Below, piece by piece: positions 17,631 through 27,400 of a stretch of 64,000 bases of DNA; within the stretch, counting starts at the first letter, position 1; each line of letters opens with the position of its first letter. The notes beneath the pieces were generated by a model. The model was given only the letters and a program-made list of their open reading frames with translations, was not told the DNA's origin and ran no database searches. The position numbers and the translations under genes were made by a program. Source of the DNA: Thermosphaera sp. (lineage in GTDB: Archaea; Thermoproteota; Thermoprotei_A; Sulfolobales; Desulfurococcaceae); the NCBI GenBank assembly GCA_038827615.1, contig JAWBNK010000002.1, positions 1 to 64,000 of the forward strand. Reading direction: 5' to 3'.

Positions 17631-18752
17631 TCAAGCCGGCTTCTGAGGGTTCACGAGCTTCATGAGGATCTCAGCCAGCTCCGCATCCCTCGCCGAGAGC
17701 TTCGACTTAACCAGGTCGTATACAAGCTGCCTGACGGCCGGGGTGATCGATGCCATCTGGTCCACGTAGTCGAGCGGTATTGGGAAGCCCGTGCTGCCCG
17801 TTGAGCCCATTAAGGCTTCAACCACCTCGGAAATCCTCCAGCCCCGGGGCTCGTAGACCTCCGCCTTCACCGCCAGGGATCTCGGGGATCGGGGCTTGTA
17901 GAAGACTATTTTAACCCTCTCAGCCACTCTCACCTTATACCTGTTGACTATGCTTTCAAGCCACTGGATCCTGCTTCTAAGCAGCGACGCCTCCTCACCC
18001 TCCTCGTCCTCAAGCTTTTCGAAAACGCTCTTCAAACCCCTCAGGATCGACACGTAGTCTCCTGCGACATGGTACTCGCCTTCCTCAAGGATCATCGTCA
18101 TGAGGACCCTGTCGCTCAAGCCTACCCCCCGCAGCCCGTGAAGAGCCGCGAGATCCCTCGAGTAGCTGCGCTTCAACACGCCTACCAGCGGGGTGTTGGT
18201 ATCCCAGGCCGTCTCAAAAGCCCTAACCGTCAGCGAGGCTACTTCGTCTACAACCCTGGACTCCTCGGGGCTGAGGTACGAGTACTCCTCGAGGCCGCCC
18301 CTGTAGAGGAGGCCGCCGTCTATCAAGGCTACGTCGAAGCCCGCCGCGCCCCTCCTCCTGGCTTCGAGAGCGTGGAGGAGGGCCATCCTCTCATACAGCC
18401 TTGCCTTGACGCTTGTTAAATCCCTGTTCGGATGATACTCCACGTAAGCCCTCAGCCTGTGAGACCCGGTGCAAGAACCCCCTGAGACCAGCTCCGCCAC
18501 CTGTATGACTCCGAGGTAGCCCCCGGCGATCTCTATCGGCGGAGCCGTGAAGCTCGAGTCCACTGCGTAGAAGCAGCAGGGCCTCCCGAGCCCAGCCCTC
18601 CCCACCAGCCCGCTCGCCCTCAGGCCCTCGGAGAGCCCGCGTACAGCCTTCAGCTTAACCACGTGAGCATATATCTCCTCCACGACCCGGTCTATGTCCC
18701 TGCTCAACAGCTCTGGCGCGACTCCCGGCTCGCGCTCCCCGCTACCCTCCAA
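17631..18752 (-). CDS. nurA: NurA 5'-3' nuclease
   Basis: NurA works with HerA to resect double-strand break ends for RadA-mediated recombination. The N-terminal FYAVDSSFTAPP holds the metal-binding Asp, VALIDGGLLYRG the second acidic motif, and the mid region VGVLKRSYSRDLAAL the family helix. Length 373 is normal. It starts with TTG and overlaps herA by 11 bases, so the two are co-translated. mre11-rad50, which often accompany this pair, are not in this window. Confidence 0.9.
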   Translation of the reverse strand: MEGSGEREPGVAPELLSRDIDRVVEEIYAHVVKLKAVRGLSEGLRASGLVGRAGLGRPCCFYAVDSSFTAPPIEIAGGYLGVIQVAELVSGGSCTGSHRLRAYVEYHPNRDLTSVKARLYERMALLHALEARRRGAAGFDVALIDGGLLYRGGLEEYSYLSPEESRVVDEVASLTVRAFETAWDTNTPLVGVLKRSYSRDLAALHGLRGVGLSDRVLMTMILEEGEYHVAGDYVSILRGLKSVFEKLEDEEGEEASLLRSRIQWLESIVNRYKVRVAERVKIVFYKPRSPRSLAVKAEVYEPRGWRISEVVEALMGSTGSTGFPIPLDYVDQMASITPAVRQLVYDLVKSKLSARDAELAEILMKLVNPQKPA

Positions 18753-20232
18753 CCTGCTTCACCTGGAGTAGCACGGGGTACTTCAGCGGGTTGCCGAGCC
18801 CGGCGAAGAAGAACTCCTTCTGACCCAGGATGGCGAGGTTCTCGTAGCCTATGCCGCCCAGGTCTAGGACGCCCTGCAGGTTCTGGAGGTCGCCGGGGGT
18901 TTGGAGCCTGCTGAAGAAGAACGTGTTGATGTTGTTCCTGGTATCGGGCGAGAAGTCGATTATCCTCTGGCTTACGAGGACCAGCCCGATGCCCCACTTC
19001 CTCCCCTCCCTAGCAGACCTTTCTATCAAATCGCTGCTGGGGCTGCACGCGTTGTAGCATGCGTAGTTGTGTGCTTCATCGATGACTACGAGGGTGTTCA
19101 CGGGCTCTCTCCTCTCGTCCACCATGTCCCACAGCTTCTTCAGCACTGATGAGACGGTGAACCGCTTCTCCTCCTGCTCAATCCTGCTCAGGTCGACGAC
19201 GATCAGCCTCTGCTCCCAAGCCTGCTTCATCAGTTCCTTGAAGCCGAGCCTCCTCTCGTTCAAGGCCTCGACATACTTCCTGCAGTAGAGCTTGAGCTTA
19301 GCCTCGTACTTCATCCTAGCTCTCTCAACATCCCTCTCCCGGAGCCTGGTTATGATGTCTGAAACAGCCCTGGCCACTCCCTCCACACTCCACTTCACGT
19401 TCTTCAAGACGTCCTCCAGGTCTCCAACCCGGTCAACCTCCCTCAACAACTCCTTCACTACGTCGAAGTGGTCGCCCAGCCCCCTGGGCTGTTGCTGCGG
19501 GGCTGCGTAGCGGCTGTTCAGCAGAACGTGCGCCAAGACGCCGAGGTATATGAACTCGTCGTCCTCTCCGAGCCCTGAGAGCCTGCCGATGTAGGAGCTT
19601 ATTACCTCCGCGTCGAGCAGCAGGCTCGACCCATCCACAACCCTCTCCCTGGAGAATGGGGCGTAGTCGAGCCCCGAGTGGTCGAAGACTATGATCCTCC
19701 AGTCCGTCTTAGCCAGCACCTCGTTGATCAAGGCTAGGACGAGCCTGGACTTCCCCGTGCCGGTAGCCCCTACGACCCCGATGTGGTAGTTGAGAGCCCT
19801 CGGGTCCATTGGGATTTCAAGCCCGCTGTACTTGTGCCTCCCCACGACCAATCCATCGCCAAGCCTCAGGGACACGTCCCCCGGGTCTTCAACAAGCTCG
19901 ACAATGCTCCTCGGGGTGGGCGGTCTCGAAGCAGGCTGGACAGCCCCGTTAACCACTTCCCCCAGGATCCTGACGTAGGAGTTCTCGAAGACCACTTCAA
20001 CCCCCATCCTAGCGAGCTCCGGGTTGTCGATGATGCTCGACCTCTGAGAGTGTATGAGCAACGGGTCGTTCATCCTCAGGTTCCTCAAAACCCCCAAGTA
20101 CTCGGCGCCCCTAGAGGAATCCTTGATGACTACCAGGGACTCCTCCCTAGCATCAGCCTCACTGGCCTTGAAGACTTGAATAGGAGCATACAGCACGGTG
20201 GAACCGCTTGAGACAACACCAATAGGCTTCAA
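18742..20232 (-). CDS. herA: HerA DNA translocase/helicase
   Basis: This is a hexameric FtsK/HerA ATPase. It has an N-terminal HAS-barrel domain (residues 1-125), Walker A GATGTGKSRLVLALI, IIVFDHSGLDYAPF, a helical insertion, Walker B LVVIDEAHNYACYN and LVLVSQRIIDFSPDTRNNINTFFFSRL. It pumps DNA into NurA for end resection. TTG at 20232 gives MKPIGVVSSGS, typical of the family. First gene of the herA-nurA operon. Confidence 0.95.
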   Translation of the reverse strand: MKPIGVVSSGSTVLYAPIQVFKASEADAREESLVVIKDSSRGAEYLGVLRNLRMNDPLLIHSQRSSIIDNPELARMGVEVVFENSYVRILGEVVNGAVQPASRPPTPRSIVELVEDPGDVSLRLGDGLVVGRHKYSGLEIPMDPRALNYHIGVVGATGTGKSRLVLALINEVLAKTDWRIIVFDHSGLDYAPFSRERVVDGSSLLLDAEVISSYIGRLSGLGEDDEFIYLGVLAHVLLNSRYAAPQQQPRGLGDHFDVVKELLREVDRVGDLEDVLKNVKWSVEGVARAVSDIITRLRERDVERARMKYEAKLKLYCRKYVEALNERRLGFKELMKQAWEQRLIVVDLSRIEQEEKRFTVSSVLKKLWDMVDERREPVNTLVVIDEAHNYACYNACSPSSDLIERSAREGRKWGIGLVLVSQRIIDFSPDTRNNINTFFFSRLQTPGDLQNLQGVLDLGGIGYENLAILGQKEFFFAGLGNPLKYPVLLQVKQVGG

Positions 20233-20507
20233 GGGAATAACCCATTAACATACTCTGCAACACTCGGATTTAACTTTACAGGTTTAACGCGGATTCAGCG
20301 TGGTCACACCTGATCATTACGCCAGTCCACGAGGATTCGAGCGTGACCCTTCACAATTCAACACGCGACGCTCGGCCTCAACGTGAAAAAGTTATATTAT
20401 CCATTTTTATACAAGCGCCTCGATACCCCTCCACGGTGGGGTAAACGGGTAAATCCTTCTCGCCTACCCAGGTACCAACGTTTCGAAGATTCCAAAACCC
20501 CTATTAC

Positions 20508-21155
20508 GTGTACTATCCTGAGGGAGACTTCTGGGAGAAGATGAAGCCTGCTCCCGAATCCACAGCATTATTGATAATCGATATCCAGAAACACTACGTT
20601 AACATAGCGGTCGAGTTGAGGGACAAATTCAACAATCCATACTTGTACGAGAGGCTGACTAAGACCGTCATCCCCAATGCTAAGAGACTGTTGGACTTCT
20701 TCAGGGAGAAGTCGTTGGCAGTAACGTTTGCAACCATAGGGAACCAGAGAGCCGACGGCAGGGACAGGTCTCCGACCCAGGCTAGGCCGGGCTGAAACTA
20801 CACTCTGCTGAAGATCGGCACAACCCCGCAGGAGCTTGTGGACGAGTTGAAGCCGAAGGAGGATGAAGTAGTAGTTTATAAGACAACTGATAGCGCGTTG
20901 AACGGTACATCCCTCGGGCACATCCTCCGGTGGATGAAGATCGAGCACGTCGTGGTCGCGGGAATATTCACCGACCAGTGCGTGGCGAGCAGCGTGAGAG
21001 ACCTATCCGACTGGGGCTTCACAGTCTACATCGTCGAAGACGCTACGGGCGCGATATCCCAAGAGATTCATGAGATGGAGCTGAGGATATTGAACCAGAT
21101 CTACGGCAAAGTCGTATCCACTGACGAGGTAATAAGGGACTTGTCCGAGAGGTAA
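20508..21155 (+). pseudogene. Isochorismatase-like cysteine hydrolase, interrupted by in-frame TGA
   Basis: The two halves lie in the same frame and make one protein of the isochorismatase/nicotinamidase family of about 215 residues, but codon 96 (20793-20795) is TGA. Both sides are intact. The catalytic Asp is in ALLIIDIQKHY (N-terminal half); the catalytic Lys in VVYKTTDSALNGT and Cys in GIFTDQCVASSVRDLSDWGF are in the second half. The context PG-stop-NYTLL suggests a former Trp (TGG to TGA). It is upstream of and nearly touches an APC permease, so the pair may once have imported and hydrolysed an amide. It could be a recent nonsense mutation, a sequencing error, or readthrough. The start is GTG at 20508; no clear ribosome-binding site is seen. 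Confidence 0.75.
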
Positions 21156-21160
21156 CGGCC

Positions 21161-22510
21161 ATGGTTGAGTCCAAGGAGAGGCTTAGGAGAGAACTGGGAA
21201 TCTTCGAGATGATATCTCTCACCGCTGGAGCCGTGATAGGGGGATGGCTTGCCGAAGCTCCATACTGGTTCAGCCTGACGGGTGCGGGTAATGGTCTGCT
21301 GTTCATCCCGATAGCGATTCTACTACTGCCGGTGGGCTTGGCGATAGCTGAGCTGACGGCGTTATACCCCTACGCCGCCGGCCCCTTGGCGTTCACTTAC
21401 AAAGCATTAGGAGGGTCTGCAGCCTTCTGGACCCACTGGATGTTCTTCCTGGTTCAAGTAATAGAGCCTCCGCTGATGGTTTTCATATGGGCATCGATCA
21501 TAAAATACTTCTACGGGATAGAGGATTTTAACACTGTGAAAATGCTCACGATCATACTGCTCGTCATCTGGTTGATACTTAGCATGTATAGGATAGGGTT
21601 TGTTGGAAAGCTGGCGAACATAGTCTTCGTGACGATGATCGCCACGGCCATCATAGTAGGGCTGGCATTCTACTTCAGCGGACACTGGTCAATGGACAAC
21701 ATAACAAGGGCGGGAGGCTGGTTCCCGAACGGCGTCTCCGGGGCAATGCTGGCCATGGCGGTCTTGGTTTTAAAGTTCATAGGGTTCGAGTTCGCGCCAG
21801 TGTTCGCGGAGGAGGTGAAGTTCCCGAGGAGGGAGTTCTGGAAGCCTGTTGCACTCTCGCTAATAATACCCGCGCTACTCTACACTTTCGCATCGATAGC
21901 AATGGCTGGAATGGCTCCTTGGGACAGCATCGCTGGGATGGACCTGCCTGAGCCAAGGATCGTTGAAATGTACAGCCTACCCGCGATTCTAATATACATT
22001 GCAATAGTGGCGGGGTTCCTGCACGCATTCTCGACAATGGCTGGGTTCTGGCTCTCCTCAGCGAGAGCCCTCTACGGCTTCGCCCAACTGGGCTTCCTGC
22101 CCAAGGACTTGTTGAAAACCAACAAGTACGGGCAACCATGGATAGCCAATTTAATAGTCTTCGGACTCTCACTACTGCTGGTCGCGTTCACACCAGTGGA
22201 GTGGGTAGCATACGTCTACGCGATCTCGTGCGTAGCGGCTGGAATACTCTACATGGTGGTAATGGTAGACTGGTGGATACTTAGGAGGAGGAATAAGGAT
22301 AAGCCCAGGGATTACGTGGCGCCAGGCGGCGTCTTATCCCTGGCGATCGGATTCCTAATGTCCCTGTGGATAGCCGTAGGATCCTCCCTTACAATGCCAG
22401 TGAGCGGCTGGTACGCCTTCATAATATTCATGATCATTGGAGTAATCGTCTGGCTACTGGGCTTGAAACGACAGAAGGAGGGGAAATGGAAGCCTGAAAT
22501 CCAAATATAG
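21161..22510 (+). CDS. APC-superfamily amino acid/amine permease
   Basis: The 449-residue protein has about 12 membrane segments. The N-terminal half shows LGIFEMISLTAGAVIGGWLAEAPYWF, corresponding to the broken TM1 helix of APC transporters, and AIAELTALYPYAAGPLAFTYKALGG. It also has KFIGFEFAPVFAEEVKFPRREFWK between central segments. The substrate is unknown. It starts 5 bases after the interrupted cysteine hydrolase, so they were probably one operon. Confidence 0.85.
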   Translation: MVESKERLRRELGIFEMISLTAGAVIGGWLAEAPYWFSLTGAGNGLLFIPIAILLLPVGLAIAELTALYPYAAGPLAFTYKALGGSAAFWTHWMFFLVQVIEPPLMVFIWASIIKYFYGIEDFNTVKMLTIILLVIWLILSMYRIGFVGKLANIVFVTMIATAIIVGLAFYFSGHWSMDNITRAGGWFPNGVSGAMLAMAVLVLKFIGFEFAPVFAEEVKFPRREFWKPVALSLIIPALLYTFASIAMAGMAPWDSIAGMDLPEPRIVEMYSLPAILIYIAIVAGFLHAFSTMAGFWLSSARALYGFAQLGFLPKDLLKTNKYGQPWIANLIVFGLSLLLVAFTPVEWVAYVYAISCVAAGILYMVVMVDWWILRRRNKDKPRDYVAPGGVLSLAIGFLMSLWIAVGSSLTMPVSGWYAFIIFMIIGVIVWLLGLKRQKEGKWKPEIQI

Positions 22511-22623
22511 TTTTTTCCCATAATCCCACCATACCAAACATTCAATCCATTGCTTCAACACACTCCAATACTCGAAAAGTGAAACCCTACTCAATACTCC
22601 TCGCTTTCCCAGCCGAATACTGC

Positions 22624-22965
22624 CTAAAACACATTATTCCAGAGCTTGATGAATAGGAAAATCAATCCTACTGAAAAGATAAGGATCTCTAGTGGATCAG
22701 GCATAGCTTTTACAATATACATTTCTGCTAACAAGTAGCCCGCTAGATACCCTATGGGCCAGTATTTCATTCTTTCAACGATTTCGATAGAGGATATAAC
22801 ACTCAGTATTAGATATATGATAACGCCGATCTTACCAAGCAAGATCCTAAATAATGCTCCAAGAACTAGCGAGAATAGCAGAGACTCAATTAATTCCTTA
22901 ACTGCTCGCACAACTCCGTTGACAATGGATTTCATTCTTTCCTCTTCCATAGATCTATCATACAT
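22624..22965 (-). CDS. Small membrane protein of unknown function
   Basis: I do not recognise this 113-residue protein. It has a charged N-terminus (EEERMKSIVNGVVRAVKELIE) and then about four hydrophobic segments ending in FLFIKLWNNVF. The start may be the ATG at 22965 or at 22950; no convincing ribosome-binding site precedes either, so a leaderless message is possible. Surrounding DNA is more AT-rich than the core genes. Confidence 0.55.
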   Translation of the reverse strand: MYDRSMEEERMKSIVNGVVRAVKELIESLLFSLVLGALFRILLGKIGVIIYLILSVISSIEIVERMKYWPIGYLAGYLLAEMYIVKAMPDPLEILIFSVGLIFLFIKLWNNVF

Positions 22966-23066
22966 GCTTTAAACCAAGCCGCTTCTGAAGCAATATGGTA
23001 AAGTTTGAATTCCCATTTGAGAATAGAATTTGTCAGTCACAATTTGACGTGATTTACATCTCACCA

Positions 23067-23085
23067 ATCTAAGTTCGACTTAGAT
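23067..23085. repeat. Perfect 8-bp inverted repeat, 3-nt loop
   Basis: ATCTAAGT, TCG, ACTTAGAT. It lies in the 216-bp AT-rich gap between two divergent membrane-protein genes and may be an operator or a small hairpin. Nothing else in this gap is recognisable. Confidence 0.5.
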
Positions 23086-23181
23086 GCATCGTGCTCGATA
23101 TTTTTAGTCGTTGAACATGATGTAGAGTCATACGAGACTGATTATAAGCGGAGATGCTCATTCTCTTAAATGTGTTGAAGC

Positions 23182-24198
23182 TTGGACTCGGAAAGTTTCT
23201 TCCCGGCAGGCGCTTCACTGGTTTTACTGGGTATCGGGGGAGTGGCTTTTCTCGCTGTTAACACGGGGTGGTACTACTCGTTTCTCCTCACCCCCTACTG
23301 CCTCGTGTCCCTCGACTGCTGGCTTGAGCTCTTTGCCTCCTTCTTCGCTTACAAGTCAATACTGCTCCTGATCGTCGACTCGTTTTTCCTGTACCTGGCT
23401 TCGAGGATTGCCTCAGGCTTCTTCAAGACCAGGGTCTTGCTCGCCACTCTGCTGGCCGGCTCAGCCTTGTTCCTCCTCTACGAATCCCTCTGGATGCTTC
23501 AAGCAGGCAGGGTTAAGACGGTTGTCACGGGGATGGGGGGAGGTGTTGCAGCCCTGTGGGGTCTCGCGGCATCCTCTGGGCGCCCCGGGTTCTCAGGGTT
23601 TGTTAAAATCCTCGGGAGTGTTAGACGCGTTAACGTTTCATGCTTATGGCTCGCGATAGTTTACGCGGGCTTGCATGCTCTACTGGGCATCCAGGAGCAG
23701 GGCTTAATGGTTTCCACAGTTATCCTGGCGGTGGCATTGTCGTTCGCAACAGGGTATGCAATAGGGGTTCGCAAGGGGAAGGCTTGGACGGGGATTCCTA
23801 AAACAGTATATACTGTAATCGTGGTCGTCCTGGTCTCAACCCTAGCCTACTTGTCAATCTCCGCTGCCGCGATAGGAGTGAGCCAATATGAGAATACACA
23901 ACTAGTCTACACGAGCTACCAGTGCCAGCTCTGCTACACCGTGTTGATGGGCGGGTTCGAGGGATGCGATTCTTTCAAGACAAGGCAAACTTTGATCCTA
24001 TACCCTGTGGAGAACGTAACGCTCAACCCTGAGAAAGAGCTTGCAACGGGGAGAATAGGGCTGGAGTGCACGCTGCTAGTGGAGAAAACCAGGGTTTTCA
24101 ACGAGAGCTATCCCTTCGCGCTGACGGTCTTCACAGCCCTAGTGATACTATTTCACGCGGACACGCTATTGAAGAAGGGGCGAGAGATAAGAGAGTGA
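23182..24198 (+). CDS. Multi-pass membrane protein of unknown function
   Basis: The 338-residue protein is not recognised. About eight hydrophobic segments are visible (around 10-28, 55-75, 85-105, 115-130, 155-172, 178-196, 208-230 and 310-325). The stretch 230-305 is a soluble loop, probably outside the cell, with YQCQLCYTVLMGGFEGCDSF and a later Cys in GLECTLL, so disulfides or metal binding are possible. TTG at 23182 is the first possible start, since an in-frame TGA lies two codons upstream. It is followed, with a 4-base overlap, by a 24-codon fragment. Confidence 0.6.
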   Translation: MDSESFFPAGASLVLLGIGGVAFLAVNTGWYYSFLLTPYCLVSLDCWLELFASFFAYKSILLLIVDSFFLYLASRIASGFFKTRVLLATLLAGSALFLLYESLWMLQAGRVKTVVTGMGGGVAALWGLAASSGRPGFSGFVKILGSVRRVNVSCLWLAIVYAGLHALLGIQEQGLMVSTVILAVALSFATGYAIGVRKGKAWTGIPKTVYTVIVVVLVSTLAYLSISAAAIGVSQYENTQLVYTSYQCQLCYTVLMGGFEGCDSFKTRQTLILYPVENVTLNPEKELATGRIGLECTLLVEKTRVFNESYPFALTVFTALVILFHADTLLKKGREIRE

Positions 24199-24269
24199 GT
24201 TATTCAGAGCTCATCGTATACGGGGAGTCGGCTCTGCTCTCGAAGCCCGGTGGTGAACTCCCTTTCTAA
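24195..24269 (+). pseudogene. Short coupled ORF, possible truncated gene start
   Basis: A GTG overlapping the previous stop by 4 bases (GTGA) opens a 24-codon frame beginning MSYSELIVYGESALL and ending in GELPF. Such an overlap is typical of a following gene in an operon, but the frame stops at once. It may be the beginning of a gene cut off at the edge of the neighbouring defence cluster, or a meaningless frame. I could not assign a family. Confidence 0.25.
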
Positions 24270-24300
24270 TTCAAATAATCCGTGTCAGACATCTACGGCA

Positions 24301-24362
24301 TGCCCGTGAAGCAGGGCAAATTAATACGCGTTTCCACGGGACTCGCAATCAAAAACGAGTCC
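24301..24362. repeat. Structured stretch with nested inverted repeats before the defence operon
   Basis: Three pairings are visible: TGCCC/GGGCA (24301-24305 with 24314-24318); CCCGTG/CACGGG (24303-24308 with 24335-24340); and GGACTCG/CGAGTCC (24339-24345 with 24356-24362, A-rich 10-nt loop). The first two are mutually exclusive. The stretch is about 50 bp upstream of the operon's TATA box. It could be an operator, the end of the preceding transcript or a small RNA; none is proven. Confidence 0.4.
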
Positions 24363-24410
24363 GTTCATCAACACTTGGTACTAATTCGCAAAATGATTTT
24401 AACCTGCACG

Positions 24411-24419
24411 AATAATATA
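24411..24419 (+). promoter_or_regulatory. TATA box of the methylase-ATPase-helicase operon
   Basis: AATAATATA sits so that transcription would start near 24440. This favours the ATG at 24446 (or 24464) over the TTG at 24422 as the methylase start and suggests a nearly leaderless message. Confidence 0.5.
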
Positions 24420-24445
24420 ACTTGTCAGCTTACCGCAACGTATTG

Positions 24446-27400
24446 ATGGATGTGAATCAGCGTATGAATTCTGCGGATTCCTTCTTAGAGAGCAACGGCT
24501 TCCCGGTTGAAGAAGTAAACATTGCGAGCGCCAAGGAGAAGGGGCCCGGCCGCCCCCCGTTCTGGGAGATGGTTTTCTGGTGGACCAGGAAGCCCCTCGC
24601 CTCAGCCAGGGCCGTCATACTGGCAAGCCTCCTCGGCGAGGGCTTCGACCCCAAGCGATTCCTCAGGATAGCATACCCCTCCTACGAGGGGAGGGGGAGG
24701 TTTTCGAAAACCCCGCACTACCTTAACCCCAGCATACACCTGCTCGACAAGAACGTGCAGGAAAGGATAAGAAGCGCCAGCCTCCTCGACCCCTTCTCGG
24801 GCTTCGGCTCGATCCCCCTAGAAGCCATCAGGATCGGGGTCGGGAGGGTTGTGGCATCCGAGCTCCTTCCGTCCGCCGTGGTTTTCCTAAGAGCAGTCCT
24901 CGAATACCCTAAATGGGCGTCCGATGAAGGACTGGGAGACCAGCTGGTCAAGGATGTGGAGGAGTGGGGCAAGCGGGTCGTAGAGGGGTTGAGGAACGAC
25001 CCCGATTTAAAAGAACTCTACGATGGAGAAACAGCCGTCTACATCGGGTCCTGGGAGGTTAAATGCCCCTACTGCGGCAGGTACACCCCCTTGATAGGGA
25101 ACTGGTGGCTGGCAAGGGTCAAGGGCGAGAAAGGCTTCAAAGCACTAGCCTGGATGACGAGCGAGAAGGGAAGCGATGGAGTCGAGATAAGAGTGGTCGA
25201 CCTGACCGGGAGCGAGGACCTCTCCAAGGCAGAGCCGATAACTCGTGGAAACAAGACAGTAGGAGTCCGCGTGAACGGGAGAGAATACAGAGTAGGGGAC
25301 CCAGCCCTCAACGGGGAGCCGAACATAAACGCTAGAAACCAGGACGCCGCATGCCTCCACTGCCACGCAAGGCTCAAGGGAAACAATAAGAAATGGATCA
25401 TGAAAGAATCCCTGAAAACCTGGAATCAAAACCTCGAGAAATACCTGAAGGGGGAAGCAACCCTCGATGAATTAAAGAACTCGCCGGCGAGGCCGAGAAT
25501 ACTCGTAAAAGTCAAGGCAGAAGCCGCCGGTAAAAACCTAGCATTCGAGCCCGCAACACAGCAGGACAGCGAAAAGCTCTGGAGAGCGCTGGAAAAGCTC
25601 AAGCAGATGTGGGGAGACCCAGACATACCAACAGAGCCAATACCAGAGTATGAAGGAAGAAGCATATGGGTTATAGCCTACGGCTTCAACAAGTGGTTCA
25701 AGCTCTTCAACCCGCGCCAACTCCTAACCCTGGTGAAACTAGTCAAGCTGGTACGCGAAGCCGGTAGGAGGGTGGAGGAGGAGAAGCTGAAGCAGGGCTG
25801 GGACAAGCAGAAAGCACACAAATACGCAGAAGCAATAACAACATACCTAGCAATAGCGCTATGCAAACATGCTGATTACAACTCCATGGAGTCTGGATGG
25901 CAGTTATCCTATTTAATTGCGGCACATACTCTAGCCATGAGAGGTATAGCCATGGTCTGGAACTGGGGTGAATACTGCCCATTCTCCAACTACTCAGGAA
26001 CTTTCGAAACCATGTTAACGAGAAGTATTGTTGAAGCCATTGACTACCTCATCAGCGCCGTCTCGGGTAGTCCTAGTCGTGTCGAGGTTGTGCTGGATGA
26101 TGCCACGGTTCTCGGCAGGCTCGGGGATGAGAGGTTCGACTTGATCGTTACGGACCCGCCTTACAGGGACGATGTTGCCTATGCTGAGCTAAGCGACTTC
26201 TACTACGTTTGGCTCAAGAGGGCTTTGAGCGATAGCAACGGGGCTGTGCTCGCGCCGAGGTTCCACGGGGACTTGTTCTTCAGCAACGAGGTCGAGGTTC
26301 CCACGCAGTGGCAGTGGTTTGCGAGCAGGGAGGTCTCGCTCAGCCAGGGCAGGTGCCAGCACTTCGGACAGGCCTCCTCGCCCGAGGACTGCGAGAGGGT
26401 CTTCAGGCACTTGCTCACGGCGAGCTTCAGGTCGATGACCTCTAAGTTGAAAGATAACGGGTTGATCGTGACTTACTTCGCGCAGAGCTCCCCGGACGCG
26501 TGGGCATCCCTCATCGACGCCGGGCTCGACAACGGGGTCTACCCCAGCGACGCCTTCCCCGTTTTAACCGAGAGCGAGGAGAGCGTTGTAGCCCGGGGGA
26601 AGGCGGCGATATCCGCCAGCATCGTCGTCTCGTGGAGGAGGGCTGAGGGCGGGGAACCCCTTGACTTATCGGCCAAGTATGATGAGCTGGTCGAGGCGGC
26701 TTCCCAGGGATTGAGGAGGATTGAAGAAGCTTTAGCCAAGGCTGGAAACGGGGTCGCCACCGAGATCCACGGGGTCACAGTCTACGTCATGAGCTACGCG
26801 TACGTCCTCAGCCTCCTCACGAGGCGTGGGAGGCCGGTTAGAAACGGCAGGCCATTAGCCACCGAGGAGATAGTGAAGCTCGCGGCCGAAATACTCTCAC
26901 AGGCCTACGCCAGGGCCACGGGCGCGAAGTTAACGAGCAGCGACTCGATATTCTACTTCTTGGTGAAGAAGGTTTTCCCAAAGAGCCCCCAGGGGAGGAG
27001 GCTGGCGTCGAGCAGCGACTTGATACTGCTGAGCTACGGGCTGAGAGGAGAATCCTCAACCCTGAAGGCGCTCGACGACTTCACTAGGAGGATGGTAATC
27101 AAGGCGTACGGCAGGGAGGATGAGACAGAGGTGGCAAGCAGGAAAACCTACATCCTGATAGAGCCCGTGAAAGCCAACGACGAGCTCGAGCTCTCCGAGG
27201 TGTTAAGGCAACACGGCGTCGACGCCGACAATCCCTCGAGCTTCAAAAGCCCAGTGCACGTTGTCCACGCCCTAATGCTCTACTCTCTCAAACCCAAGGA
27301 CGTGTTCGCAAAATACTATGAGAAGCTCTACACCGCCAACCCCGGGCTCGTGGCCGAGGCAGTGGAGCTCGCCAAGGCGCTGGCAACCCTAGAGGGGGAC

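Noticed and set aside
20793-20795. TGA as selenocysteine
   Set aside because: The catalytic Cys is elsewhere and intact, the context fits a lost Trp, and crenarchaea are not known to encode selenocysteine.
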